Of a stretch of 64,000 nt of DNA, positions 1 through 12,269 are shown in pieces. Under the pieces are notes generated by a model. It did not search any database. It was given only the letters and a program-made list of their open reading frames with translations, and was not told the DNA's origin. Every line of letters starts with the position of its first letter. Position 1 is the stretch's first letter. The stretch is from Rapana venosa (taxonomy: Eukaryota; Mollusca; Gastropoda; Neogastropoda; Muricidae). The position numbers were made by a program, and so were the translations under genes. Location of the stretch: the NCBI GenBank assembly GCA_028751875.1, contig CM054143.1:66495422-66559421 (forward strand). The letters are read 5' to 3'.

Positions 1-1650
1 TATATCTACACAAGTACTGGTTTATACCTGCCCAAGCACAGGTTTATACCGACCTAAGTACTGGTTTATATCCACCCAAGTACTGGTTTATATCCACCCA
101 AGTACTGGTTTATATCAACCCAAGTACTGGTTTATATCTACACAAGTACTGGTTTATATCTACACAAGTACTGGTTTATATCTACACAAGTACTGGTTTA
201 TATCTACCCAAGTACTGGTTTATATCAACCCAAGTACTGGTTTATATCTACACAAGTATGGTTTATATCTACACAAGTACTGGTTTATATCTACCCAAGT
301 ACTGGTTTATATCAACCCAAGTACTGGTTTATATCTACACAAGTACTGGTTTATATCTACACAAGTACTGGTTTATATCTACACAAGTACTGGTTTATAC
401 CTGCCCAAGTACAGGCTTATATCTGCCCAAGCACAGGTTTATATCTGCCCAAGTACTTGTTTATTTTGACCCAAGTACTGGTTTATATCCACCCAAGTAC
501 TGGTTTATATCTGCCCAAGTACTTGTTTATTTTGACCCAAGTATTGGTTTATATCCACCCAAGTACTGGTTTATATCTACCCAAGTACTGGTTTACATCT
601 ATCCAACTACTACTTTATTACTTTATATTGGTTTATATCTGCCAAAATTTTGGTTTACATTTATCCAAGTACTGGTTTATATCTACCAAAGTGCTGGTTT
701 TTACCTGCCCATGTACTGGTTTATATCTACCCAAATACTGGTTCATATCTACTCAAGCACTGGTTTATATCTGCCCAAGAACTGGTTTAAATCTGCCCAA
801 GCAATTTATATCTACCCAAGTACAGGTTTATATCTACCCAAGTACAGGTTTATATCTACCCAAGTACTGGTTTATATCTACCCAAGTACTGGTTTATATC
901 TACCCAGGAACTGGTTTATATCTACCCAGGAACTGGTTTATATCTACCCAAGTACTGGTTTATATCTACCCAGGAACTGGTTTATATCTACCCAGGAACT
1001 GGTTTATATCTGCCCAAGTACTTGTTTATTTTGACCCAAGTATTGGTTTATATCCACCCAAGACTGGTTTATATCTACCCAAGTACTGGTTTACATCTAT
1101 CCAACTACTACTTTATTACTTTATATTGGTTTATATCTGCCAAAATTTTGGTTTACATTTATCCAAGTACTGGTTTATATCTACCAAAGTGCTGGTTTTT
1201 ACCTGCCCATGTACTGGTTTATATCTACCCAAATACTGGTTCATATCTACTCAAGCACTGGTTTATATCTGCCCAAGAACTGGTTTAAATCTGCCCAAGC
1301 AATTTATATCTAACCAAGTACAGGTTTACATCTACCCAAGTACAGGTTTATATCTACCCAAGTACTGGTTTATATCTACCCAAGTACTGGTTTATATCTA
1401 CCCAGGAACTGGTTTATATCTACCCAGGAACTGGTTTATATCTACCCAAGTACTGGTTTATATCTACCCAGGAACTGGTTTATATCTACCCAGGAACTGC
1501 TTTATATCTACCCAAGTGCTGGTTTATATCTACCCAGGAACTGGTTTATATCTACCCAAGTGCTGGTTTTTATCTACCCAAGTACAGGTTTATATCTACC
1601 CAGTTACTGATTTATATCTACCCAAGAGCTGGTTTATATTTACCCGAGAA
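1..1650. repeat. 22-bp minisatellite with higher-order repeat
   Basis: The stretch is tandem copies of a 22-bp unit close to TTTATATCTACCCAAGTACT plus GG. Variants differ mainly at the CTACCC/CTACAC/CTGCCC position and at AGTACTGG/GGAACTGG. A block near 520-990, marked by an irregular insert (TACTACTTTATTACTTTA at about 608), recurs 498 bp later near 1,020-1,490, so a second-order repeat lies on top of the 22-bp period. The unit has no stop codon in the forward frames and 22 is not a multiple of 3, so all three frames stay open and give a 22-residue peptide repeat. I see no reason to call this coding. Confidence 0.95.
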
Positions 1651-1659
1651 TGAGCGCAC

Positions 1660-2260
1660 GCACATGCGCGCGCACACACACACACACAACTTATTCTGTA
1701 ATAGTTTTTAAAACTTATTCTGTAATAGTTTTTAATTTTGTAACATTTCCAAGGATTCAAAAATAGATTTATGATTTAATTTTGCTTTATCATCTTTACA
1801 GACACATTTGGCAAGAAACTGCAAATGTCATCGTTTCCCACAAAACTTTAATATGTTTTCATAAAGTCTTCATAAGTATTAATTGAACTTAAACATAACT
1901 GATTAAACAAATGATTAAATAGAAGTAAATAAATGAATAAACAATTAAACAAACAAAGAACGAAAAAAACAAGTTACAAAAAGAGCAACACCTGCTCACT
2001 TTCTCCATCAACCCCCTACTACATATGCATCTATATACACGTACACACACGTACACACACACACACACACACAATTTGCGCAACCAGCATACACACACAC
2101 ACACACACACACATACACACACAATGTGCGCAAGCAGGTATACACACACACACACATACACACACACACAATTTGCGCAAGCAGGCATACACACATACAC
2201 ACACACAATTTGCGCAAGCAGGCATATACACACACACACACATACACACAGAGCTGAAAA
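1660..2260. repeat. CA microsatellites with interspersed TTGCGCAA motif
   Basis: Short CA runs lie at 1,665-1,687 and 2,038-2,251. Within the second block the CA runs are separated by four copies of a short unit around AATTTGCGCAAGCAGGCAT, at about 2,074, 2,124, 2,172 and 2,209. Three copies hold the perfect palindrome TTGCGCAA (2,076-2,083, 2,173-2,180, 2,210-2,217). The 1,690-2,030 interval is AT-rich and otherwise featureless. Confidence 0.85.
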
Positions 2261-2334
2261 AAGCAACCCTGACTAGGTCAGGAGTGCAGAAGTAAGGAAA
2301 GAAGATGCTTCCACACTCAATGGATCAGCAGGAC

Positions 2335-3700
2335 AGACAAGGCAGGGCAGGGCAGGGCAGGGAGGGCAGGGCAGGGCAGGGCAGGGCAGAGAGGACATGA
2401 ACCCCAGACACCACTGACAATGAAGCAGCCTGAAGTGTGGAAAGATACAAAATGAGCAGGGCAGGGAAGGGCAGGGAGGGCAGGGCAGGTAGGGCAGAGT
2501 AGGGCAGGAAGGGCAGAGTAGGGCAGGGGAGGAAGGGCAGAGCAGGGCAGGAAGGGCAGGGAAGGAAGGAGAGCAGGGCAGGAAGGGCAGAGCAGGGCAG
2601 GAGGGAAGCAGGGCAGGAGGCAAGGCAGGGCAGGAGAGGCAGCAGAGCAGGGCAGGAAGGGCAGGGCAGGAAGGGCAGAGCAGGGCAGGAAGGCAGCAGA
2701 GCAGGGGCAGGAAGGGCAGAGAGGGCAGAGGGCAGGGCAGAGGGCAGAGGCAGGGCAGGAGAGGGCAGAGCAGGGCAGGCAGAAGGGCAGAGCAGGGCAG
2801 GAGAGGGCAAGCAGGCAGAAGGAGAGCAGGCAGAAGGAGGCAGAGCAGGGCAGGAAGGCAGAGCAGGGCAGGAGCAGGAGGCAGGCAAGGGCAGGAGAGG
2901 CAGGCAGAGGAGGGCAGGAAGGCAGAGGGAGGCAGGGCAGGAAGGGAGGCAGGAGGCAGAGCAGGAGGCAGGGCAGAAGCAGGCAGGAAGGGCAGAGCAG
3001 GCAGGAAGGGAGAGAGGCAGGAGGCAGGAAGGAGCAGGCAGAGCAGGAAGGGCAGGAGAGGCAGGGCAGGCAGGGCAGGAGGAGAGCAGGGCAGGGCAGG
3101 AAGGCAGAGCAGGGCAGGGCAGGCAGGGCAAGGGCAGAGAGCAGGAAGGGAAGCAGCAGGGCAGGAGAGGCAGGGCAGAAGCACGGGCAGGAAGGCAGAG
3201 CAGGGCAGGAAGGGCAGAGAGCAGGACAGGGCAGAGCAGGCAGGAGACCAGAGGCAGAAGGGCAGGGCAGGAGAGGCAGAGCAGGCAGAGGAGGAGAGCA
3301 GAGGCCAGGAAGGGCGATGGCAGGGCAAGAGCAGGCACAGCAGCAGGCAGAAAGCTGATAGGCATGGGAGAAGGGCAAGAGCAGGGCATGAGAGGAAGGG
3401 GCAGGTAGGCTGTGCTACCACCTAAGCAGTGTAGCCTAGAGAAGATGCAGAGCTGAGGCAAAGGGCATCCCGTAGCAGGCAGCAGGAGAGGCAGAGCTAG
3501 AGGCGGAAGGCAAGCAGGCATGAGACAGAGTTGGCAGTCATGGGCAGAGAGTGAACTGTAACTTACTTTGGAAGGCTATCAATAGAGGCAGAGCAGTGGC
3601 GGAAGAAGGCAGGAGAGGCTTAGGGCCTATTGCCAAATTATGGCAGGCAAGCAGGGCAGGAGGGCATCAGAGACCCTGGCACAACCCCGACACCACACTG
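2335..3700. repeat. GGGCA-type purine-rich minisatellite, contig 1 copy
   Basis: This is an irregular array of GGGCAGGGCAGGAAGGGCAGAGCA-like units, degenerate toward 3,250-3,690. The plus strand is almost all G and A plus a regular C. Runs such as GGGCAGGGCAGGGCAGGG at about 2,343-2,390 fit the G3-N2 G-quadruplex pattern. A non-repeat motif of about 45 bp (core CACTGACACTGAAGCAGTCT) borders or interrupts the array at about 2,400-2,440 and 3,680-3,735. The same array and motif occur at 30,187-31,010. The long proline/cysteine/leucine-rich minus-strand reading frames here are a by-product of the repeat. Confidence 0.92.
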
Positions 3701-3739
3701 ACACTGAAGCAGTCTCAGTGTTTAAAGCATGGAAGAGAA

Positions 3740-4676
3740 AATGAGCAGTTTAGAGCATTTCAGCAAGAGTAGGCGTGATGGTGATAAATCTCCCTAACTC
3801 ATCTGCTTGATATCTCCATGTCAAATACAGAAGTCTCAATACTGGCTTATGTGAAAAAGGGTTTTCCCCCACACCAAATGTCTGACTTCCAGCACTATGC
3901 AACAAGAATGTGTGACTAAGTCTGTCCACACATATAAGTGATGTAGCAAAAACAAAGCACTGCTCTGAAAAGATGCTTCTGCTATTGTCAATCTGCACAT
4001 CACGAGTGAACATGTCCCTTCCCTAATGCTATAATCAACATCATAATTCAAGCTTCATACAGACTGGAGAGAGGAAAATGAATAGGCTGCTTATAATAGG
4101 CCTTCCTAATTCTCCAATTATCTCAGCAACGAGGGCCTAATGCTCAAAGATCACCCCGTTCCACAGTTCTTTTTAATCCAACTGTTCAACTCATGTAACA
4201 AGCTCACTTGTTAAAAATGCATGATTGGAAGACATGGTATTGACACAATTCAAGTCTCATTCTAGATAAATGTCTTTCATCTACTAATACTCACAAGAAT
4301 AATCGGGCTTCACATCAATAAAAACATCAAGTCTTTATGTTGTTCATGAAGTCTGCCAAATGACTGAGAAACAATGCAAAGTGAAGAACTCATGGAAATG
4401 AAGTTCTCTGATTACTTAATAGTATTTTTGTATTGCGACATAAACTAACTAGCAACAGGAAGCTTCGCATATCCTCAAACATCGATGTGACTAAGCAAGC
4501 CTTGCTTTCAAGAGCATAAGACGATGTACAGACACTGTAATAACAATACCTGCACACAGTCACATTCTCATTTCCAGAATTCGCTCCTTATATTTCAATC
4601 TCACACATGCGTATGTGCAGGCATTCACACACACATGCACACACACAAACACACACGCATGCTCACAAGCATGCAC

Positions 4677-4709
<33 letters not shown>

Positions 4710-5600
4710 TGCTGGACGCAAGTTCTCTTCACTATGAATACATTTACAAGTCCCATATCGTCAATGCAGACCGAGTGGTAGGCCTAACACTGGCTTGAAA
4801 AGGATGCCCACACCCTCTCCCCATAGTTGTTTCTTTTTTAATCAAGTCTGCCAATAATTGAATAAGTTGCGAATTTTAAAGTAAAGTCAAATGAACCGAC
4901 CACGCTGAGCAGTGGAAAATATGCAAAGTGCTGGCATTTCTGACTTGCCTTATGAACTGGATTTGTTTCTGTATGACTTCTGCAGGAAATCTGTGGGATA
5001 ATCTCATCAAATAAAGAACAGATTTGGCTACAGGTTTTATTGTTTTCCCATTCTGTATCACTAACTGCCATTTTGTAAACTGCACATGCGCACACGAGAA
5101 ACAATAGGCCTTGCTATTGACAGCACGACTGTGCTAAAATGGAAAAATCTCGCAGAGAAGGACTTCAGCACAGTAAACAGAAAACTGGTATTTTTTCGAC
5201 TGATAATCGCAGTTCCATAGTTAAACATCATTTTCCGAACAAATTACGGACATACCATAGGGGTAGGTAGTCCTTCGCATGTAAAAAAAAACACTTGTGA
5301 AAGCAAAGCCTATATATGCGCTTTCAATGGAGGCAAATTAGGTGACGCAATGTGAATAGCAGACGACGGGGCATTCTATCAGTGATAATACGATCTTTGG
5401 ACACCCTTATTGCTTTCATTTCTCATAAGTTTTATTTTGTATATCTGTTTAATCTATATTTCAACACAAACTCTCACTCATGGTTCCCAGTTTTAGGGTT
5501 TTTTAGGGCCTCCAGGGCCATACGTCTCATTTTTAGGGCTTTTTAGGGGCCTTATTTTGGATCTTCAAAAATCAGGGCCTTTTAGGGCTTTTTAAGATTT
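3740..5600. other. Non-coding interval, no gene seen
   Basis: I see no convincing coding sequence, RNA gene or recognisable transposon here. It holds a CA/GA microsatellite pair at about 4,625-4,708. It also holds a small degenerate T-rich repeat with the words TTTTAGGGCC and TTTTTAGGGC at about 5,490-5,595. This interval is missing from the matching place in copy B, where only about 290 bp (31,030-31,318) lie between the GGGCA array and the shared sequence. Confidence 0.6.
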
Positions 5601-6179
5601 GTACGAACCCTGTTATTATTTGTTTGCTCATCTGTTTGTTGTGATGGTTTCCTTTTTTTTTCTTCATCTTTTTGATATTGTTCTTATGTTGTTTTTTTTA
5701 TATATTCATTTGCTTCTTGATGTGTTAATCTACTCATCTAAAAGATTTCATCCATTTAATATTGCTCTTTTGTTGCTTTCATTAATTTCTTTTAGTTTAT
5801 TCTATATGTATATATATATATATCCTTTTGTTTGTTTATCTTTTTGTCAGTCCATTCATATCTTTAGTTGTTCATCTTTTAGTCTAGTTATTTTGTTGTC
5901 TCCAAACAATTTCAGAACCTAATGTGCAGAATGTTATAAAGACAGCTCAGAGAATGTTGAATGACGACGGCCAAGTACTGAACTGAACACTATAATAACT
6001 CCAGCAGGCTGCCGCTCCTTTACCTTGCACATGGCTTTAAGATCAACCACAACAAAAATCTCTCTGCCAAAGACTCCAGTGGTGTGCTCTTACTTGTTTA
6101 GCTCTCTTAAGAGCATTGAATCAGTCTTCAGCCTTTCATTCCACAATCTACAATATCTTATTCATTTTCTTGGGGATGG

Positions 6180-6310
6180 GTTGTGGGGGGGGGGGGGGGG
6201 GGGGGTGTTTAACTTTTAATACCATTACAATTATCATAAGAAGTAGCAGTAGTGCAGCAGCAGTGGTAGTAGTGGTGGTAGTGGTGGTAGTGTCATCATC
6301 ATCATATCAT
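6180..6310. repeat. Poly-G run and GTAGTGGTG/ATC repeats (copy A)
   Basis: A run of about 23 G at about 6,183-6,205 is followed by triplet repeats (GTAGTGGTG then TCATCATCA) to about 6,310. The copy B equivalent at 31,878-32,000 has the G run shortened and interrupted by AT, so it is length-variable between copies. Long G runs are also a common site of sequencing error. Confidence 0.85.
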
Positions 6311-6669
6311 TGTTGTTGCTGTGTTGTGTTTCTTTTCCCTCCCTCTCCTTTCCCTTCTGCTCCTTATTATCAGGGAACAGCTGCACATAATATGTTTGGG
6401 GGAGTAGAGGGCCACAGTCCTGAATCAGCACTTTTCATACTTCCTTTTTTCTTTAAAAAACAACAACAACCCCCAAACCCCTTCCTCCACTAACCCCCCT
6501 CCCCCCTTTTCCTCTCTCCCATTCTGCTTCCCAGAACTGGCACAGCAGCAGCAGCAGGGGCAGGGGCAGACAGCTGAAGCAGATCAGATAACTCAAAACA
6601 TGGCTGATTCCTATCACCGCCTTTTGGTCTACCTCTTTTTGGTGGTTGTTTCTTTCTTCTTTGGATGGC

Positions 6670-6670
6670 T

Positions 6671-6727
<57 letters not shown>

Positions 6728-6802
6728 ATATATTATATATACACACACACTTTTTATGGGAGGGGGGAGGGTTGAGTGGGTGGGGAGGGAGAAGAAGGTT
6801 GT

Positions 6803-6888
<86 letters not shown>

Positions 6889-6925
6889 GGGTGTGTGTGT
6901 GTTTTGTGTGTGTGTGTGTGCTTCT
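6670..6925. repeat. TA microsatellite followed by GT microsatellite (copy A)
   Basis: TA repeats lie at about 6,674-6,740 and GT repeats at about 6,804-6,920. They are separated by a G-rich spacer that starts TTTTTATGGGAGGGGGGAGG. The copy B equivalents are 32,368-32,445 and 32,510-32,654, with different repeat numbers. The open frames here are repeat artefacts. Confidence 0.95.
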
Positions 6926-7199
6926 CCCCACCCCCTCCTGCTTCCCAGCATTGACTCGCTTGGCTGCCTCTGTTTATTTGTCTGTCTGTGCTAAGGTTAC
7001 TGAACCTATGCCAAGCTTTTTTCCTTGGTTGGATCTTTTGTTGTTTTGTTGTTGGGATTTGTTGTTGTTGTTTTTCTTTCTTTTGTTTTCCTTTTTTTTT
7101 TGGCAGGGGTGCTAGTGCTGATTAATCATTATAGGCATGGAAGGAGAAAATACAGAAAAAAAATCTCTCACAGAAAAAGTTATGACATCCACACATCTT

Positions 7200-7330
7200 C
7201 ATCATCTCTCTCTCTCTCCTTCCCTTTCTCTTTCTCGATCTCCCTCTATCTATCTCTCACACACACTCTCTCTCTCCCCTCCCTCCCTTTCTCTCTCACT
7301 CTCTCTCTCTCCTTCTTTCTCCCCTCCCCC
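7200..7330. repeat. CT microsatellite (copy A)
   Basis: This is a pyrimidine tract of CT, CTTT and CCCT units. Copy B has a longer version at 32,945-33,130. Confidence 0.9.
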
Positions 7331-7355
7331 TAATTTGTGTAGACTCTTTTATCTG

Positions 7356-7443
7356 TGCAGTGTTAGGTAAGTGCATTGTACACAGACTGGATGTAGCTCT
7401 GCAGTGTTAGGTAAGTGCATTGTACACAGACTGGATGTAGCTA
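7356..7443. repeat. 44-bp tandem duplication (copy A)
   Basis: The unit starting TGCAGTGTTAGGTAAGTGCA occurs twice, at 7,356 and 7,400, with a 44-bp period. Both units end in ACAGACTGGATGTAGCT, which resembles the 3' end GGGACTGGATGTAAA of the SINEs nearby. Copy B has the same duplication at 33,156-33,243. A poly-C run follows at 7,521-7,548 (33,320-33,345 in copy B). Confidence 0.8.
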
Positions 7444-7687
7444 TGGTGTTTACCCAACCATTCAGACATCTGGTCACAGACTCTGACTTCATCAGGTGAT
7501 AAAAATTACGGCAACAAGCACCCCCCCCCCCCCCCCCCCCCCCCCCCACTCTGCCGCCACTATCACCTCTTCTTCTTCCCCTCCCTCTAAGAACAGGGAG
7601 TGTTTGGTTGGTTTTGGCTTTGACTGTGCGAATCCTAGAGGAGTTATCCGATGTAGAGACTGTATACATGTACATAACCAACCATCG

Positions 7688-8101
7688 GTGGATCGGTGGT
7701 CTAGAGGTAACGCGCCTGTCTAGAAAGCGAAAAGTCCGGGTCGGAAGTGTGCGGTGGTTCAAATCCCGTTTGGGCCCGAAACTTTTCCCCCATCCATTAG
7801 ACCATGAGTGGTGGTCTGGGCGCTAGTCTTTTGGATGAGACGATAAACCGAGGTCCCGTGTGTTGCACAAAATTATTCAGCGCACGTAAAAGAACCCACG
7901 GCAACAAAGGAGTTGTCCCTGGCAAAATTCTTAGAAAAAAGCCACTCTGATAGGGAAACAAATACAGATGCAGACCAAAAAAAAAAAAAAAAAAAAAAAA
8001 AGGGTGGCGCTGCTCTTGTGGCGACGCGCTCTCCCCGGGGAGAGCAGCCCGAATTTCACGCAGAGAAATCTCGTGACTTAAAGTGGTATAAATAAATAAA
8101 T
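7688..8101 (+). mobile_element. tRNA-derived SINE with AATAAATAAA tail (copy A)
   Basis: The 5' head resembles a tRNA gene. An A-box-like segment TGGTCTAGAGGTAACGCG starts at about 7,697, and a B box GGTTCAAATCC lies at 7,756-7,766. A central domain follows with the word GATGAGACGATAAACCGAGG (about 7,834-7,853). This resembles, from memory, the central domain of V-type SINEs. An internal poly-A run (about 7,978-8,000) precedes a body with CTCTCCCCGGGGAGAGCAGC and CCCGAATTTCACGCAGAGAA, which I remember from gastropod genomes. It ends in ATAAATAAATAAA. The poly-A run is about 10 bp shorter in copy B, at 33,488-33,898. Confidence 0.85.
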
Positions 8102-8600
8102 CACCCCCACAAAACATGACTGTGACCATGGAAGGCAAGAGATACAGCGCTTCTTAATGCAACATTTAGCTGGTCTCTCTCTCGTGTTTTATGAACGTGT
8201 GCTACTACGTGTAGCAGCAGATAGGTTGACATAAGTGTCTGCAAATGGTGACAAGAGTTTGTTTGAAAGCTTCATGATGGTGGCTGTAGCTGACCACTTG
8301 CGGTGGGTCGCTCCCTCCCCTCTGAGGTGGCTGGCAGAGAACGGTCTTGATAGTTCAACTTTAACACGTCTCGCTGCATTGAAGTTGGAATCACTAAGGC
8401 AGAAATCTCCACTGGGACTTTACTATTTATAACCTTGAAAACAAAGGGTAACTGCAATTTTTCATAAACCACTAGTCTTGCGGTTTCAGTTATGTTTTCA
8501 TACACACACACGAGTTCTGCCTGCTTCACACAGATGACACACACACACACACCACATTCACACACAAAACACACACACACATCACACACACACACACACA

Positions 8601-8946
8601 GATGGGGAGGGGGGAAAGTCTTGTGGTTAGAACATTGCGCTCGCAATCCGAGGACCCGGGTTCGATTCCTGTTCAAGGGGATATTTTCTCCCGGAGTTAA
8701 CATCAGTGCAGACTCCACTCTCCCCAAAAGTCCTTCGGATGAGACTATAAACCAAGGTCCCATGTGCGAACGCACGCAGAACATCTTGCGCACATGTAAA
8801 ATCCTGTTCCGCTTTTCGTAAGAGTAGGCCATTGTGTGCCAGTGGGAACAAATGACAGCATACACACCGCATACACACGGACTGGATGTAAAAAAAACAC
8901 ATAAGTACTAATTCCATCATCCTGGATATAAAAGAATAAGATTTTT
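8601..8946 (+). mobile_element. tRNA-derived SINE, GGACTGGATGTAAA-ending family (copy A)
   Basis: The head has the A-box-like TTGTGGTTAGAACATTGCGC (about 8,620) and the B box GGGTTCGATTCC (8,658-8,669). The central word GATGAGACTATAAACCAAGG is shared with the SINE at 7,688, but the 3' body differs (GAACATCTTGCGCACATG, AGAGTAGGCCATTGTGTGCC, GGACTGGATGTAAA). It is preceded by a CA microsatellite (8,500-8,600). The copy B equivalent is 34,517-34,865. Confidence 0.85.
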
Positions 8947-9064
8947 AAAAAAATTAAATTTAAAAAAAAAAAAACAGAGTACACACCACACATTCACGCA
9001 CACACACACAAAACATACACACACACAGACACAAACATGCGCGCGCATGCACACACCATGCACG

Positions 9065-9245
9065 CATGCAAGCAGAACATCTTGTGCACATGTTTAAACC
9101 TGTTCCACCTTTTGGAAGAGTAGGCCATTGTGAGCTGGTGGGAACTGATAACTAAATTTACAAAGCTGCATGCACACAGGGGCTGGATGTAAATAAGGCA
9201 TATAGTACTTATTCACTGACCTTCAAATCAAAGAATTTGAATGAA
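9065..9245 (+). mobile_element. 5'-truncated SINE fragment (copy A)
   Basis: The fragment keeps only the 3' body of the SINE family seen at 8,601. It has GCAGAACATCTTGTGCACATG, AAGAGTAGGCCATTGTGAGC and GGGGCTGGATGTAAATAAGG. It follows a CA-rich stretch at 8,980-9,060. Copy B has it at 34,980-35,160. Confidence 0.75.
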
Positions 9246-9249
9246 ATAA

Positions 9250-9765
9250 ATAAGATAAAACAACACTCTGCATTAGTGATATTCCTGCCAGAAATTCCCC
9301 TGTAAGAAAGAGATGATAAAGCCATCTGGAGTCTTGAGTCTTTAAAGACAGAGACAGTGACCAGAGAAAGAGACAATAAACAATGAGAGACCAAGTCAAG
9401 TCAATTTTTTTTTTTTAATAAATATAAAAACCTGCCCCGGGGTACAAGGAAAAGCATGCCCAAGCTCAACCAAACTGTAATCAGCAATGGAGACCGCAAT
9501 TGTCTCAGCACTTCCAAACAAACCTTACCAAAACCTTACCAATCAGAATGATAGGAAAGGAGAAGAAGAGGGATTAGAGACAGGTCAAGGGAGGTAAATG
9601 GGTAGCAGACACACAAAGAAAATAGAAAGGGTAAGACAGACATTAGGGACAAACAAACCACAAACAGGAGGAAAAACTCAGCAAAAAGAAAAAAAAAGCG
9701 TGAATAGCAGAGGGGGAGAGAGAGAGTGAGAGAGAGAGAGAGAGAGGAGAGAGAGAACTGAACTG
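9250..9765. other. Non-coding interval with GA microsatellite (copy A)
   Basis: I see no gene. The interval holds a short AGTCAAGTCAA/poly-T tail at about 9,393-9,420 and an interrupted GA microsatellite at 9,714-9,757. Copy B (35,165-35,700) has a longer GA tract at 35,628-35,695. Confidence 0.6.
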
Positions 9766-11530
9766 ACTTGAAATGAATTACTTTTATTTAAAGAGGGTAA
9801 TGGCATAAGAAAAACACTTTTTTACCACCACCCCTCTGGCACAAAAAGAAGAACAACAACAGCACACAAGCAAAATACGTACCAAAACAAAAACACAATC
9901 TATGTATGAGGAAAAAAAAAGGAATCCATTATATCATTCAAATGCAAGAAATATATTCAAACGCATACACTTTACAAAAACATGAGCATTAAATCACAAA
10001 ATCATATTTGAAATAGAGAAAAGAAAATTGGCTGGAGAGAAGAGGAGGGAGAGGAGGAGGAGAGAGAGAAGAGAGAAAGACACACAGGCAGAGACAGAGG
10101 TAGAGAGACAGGACACAGAGAGAGACACAGACAGGCAGACAGACAGAAGACAAAACACACATACAGACAGAAAAAGACTGACAGACACTAGATTGATAGA
10201 CCATGAAAACATGATTGAGTGAAGTCATGGCAAAATGACTGATGTATATCATAATGGAAAAAAAAAAAAAAAAAAAAAAAAGTTATACATTGTTTTCATC
10301 AATAAAAAATCAACAATCCAGTTTTCATTTCTTTTTGGGGTTTTATTCATAGAAAATTTTAAGTTTGGAAGTGTAAAATTTTTAAAAAATTTTGGAAAGG
10401 GAAAAAAATGATGATAAGTATTCCTTGAATAACATTTTGCCAGAGTGGGTGGTGCATTACCATATACTATCCTGTGCATCATTAAAACTTTGTTGTATTC
10501 CATCTTCAATTAAAAGGTAAAATGTCAACTATTTTGTAGTCCATAGAAGTTAACGAATTTGATTTCAAGAGAATAAGTTTAATGGCACGCTTATATAATC
10601 TAGCCAGAGGTTTCAAAGTATTTGCACTTGCAGAATCCCACAAGGTTGAGGCATATTCCAGAACAGAATTTATATGCCATGAAAAAATTGTTTTCTAGCA
10701 CTTTTAACCCCTGATTGTTCAACTTTTTTAAGTGATTAATAAAAAATACTCTGGCCTGTAGAGGGAAAATTTTCCTAAACACAGTTGCTTTCCTTGACCA
10801 ATAAACTTGCCTAGTTTGTGTCTGTTGCCTAATTTTGTTTGCCATGTTGACAAGTGATATCTTTGGGACTTCAGGCACTCCAGTGTCATGATTATTTTTA
10901 AAAAAGATCTGTTGTACAAAAAGTGACATCAGATGGATTCAGCCAGCTTCAGGGAACTTTACTTTGGTGAAAAATCATCACATTGCTTCAAGGGGACTAG
11001 TTGATAAACAGTTCAAGTCATGTAATATACACAGCCCTAATTTTCAAAACTTTTTATTTTACAGTATTCAGTGACATATTTTGAAAATTTGTAAAAAATA
11101 AGTACAGTCATCTATTGAAAAACTATGAAACAATCTCAAAAGAACACATTATAAACTTTTCAATGATGTATAATGTGTATGTCATTATTATGTTGGGTAA
11201 GTCTGCTGAATTTTTCAAATATAGCCCAAATCACGAGTCACCACAAAATGGCGGGATCCATTTCACTGCGACTCCAATGAGTTAAGGAAGTTTTTTATTT
11301 TAGATAGCTGAAACACCTTTCAGGATACAATTTTACTTACACTGGCAATGTGCTCTTGCCACGAAAGATTATGATCGATACTGATTCCTAATACCTTGTG
11401 GAAATTTACTTCTTCAGTATTTTCACCAGAAACATTTATAAGGGACATAGAAGAAAGCTGGTTTTGTCACTTTTGTCTGGTTGTTATGCACATACACTTA
11501 GTTTTACTTGGATTAAGGGACATGTGAGAG
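9765..11530 (-). mobile_element. 5'-truncated, decayed LINE (copy A)
   Basis: Read on the minus strand, 11,530 to about 11,290 encodes post-catalytic reverse transcriptase sequence (NPSKTKC-like, then LGISIDHNLSWQEHI). 10,560-10,250 encodes a typical LINE C-terminal region, best seen in the copy B frame at 36,243-36,557 (LARLYKRAIKLI, then NKVLMMHRIVYGNAP). Frameshifts and stops break it throughout, and the catalytic YADD region is absent. The 3' UTR appears to run to about 9,767, ending with an AATAAA signal and TAATTCATTTCAAGTCAGTT. The exact clade was not resolved. Confidence 0.75.
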
Positions 11531-11544
11531 ACACACAGAGACAG

Positions 11545-12260
<716 letters not shown>

Positions 12261-12269
12261 CCCCCCAAA

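Noticed and set aside
258..1653. Long open frames with 22-residue repeats
   Set aside because: The 22-bp unit has no stop in any forward frame and is not a multiple of three, so all frames stay open. This is expected from the repeat and is not evidence of a protein.
2273..3521. Three overlapping 350-400-residue Pro/Cys/Leu-rich frames on the minus strand
   Set aside because: They are translations of the GGGCA minisatellite in three frames, with no domain and no conserved start.
3750..5104. Small open frames in the featureless interval
   Set aside because: They are 60-90 codons long, without domains, codon signal or splice context.
5480..5600. TTTTAGGG words suggesting an interstitial telomere repeat
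   Set aside because: The words are irregular, T-rich and not a TTAGGG array. They are part of a small local degenerate repeat.
7688..7770. A true tRNA gene
   Set aside because: The A and B boxes belong to a SINE head. No full cloverleaf follows and the same head is attached to SINE bodies elsewhere.
10600..10929. A host protein of 109 residues
   Set aside because: It overlaps the minus-strand LINE remnant and shows no domain. The copy B version of the same place is not open.
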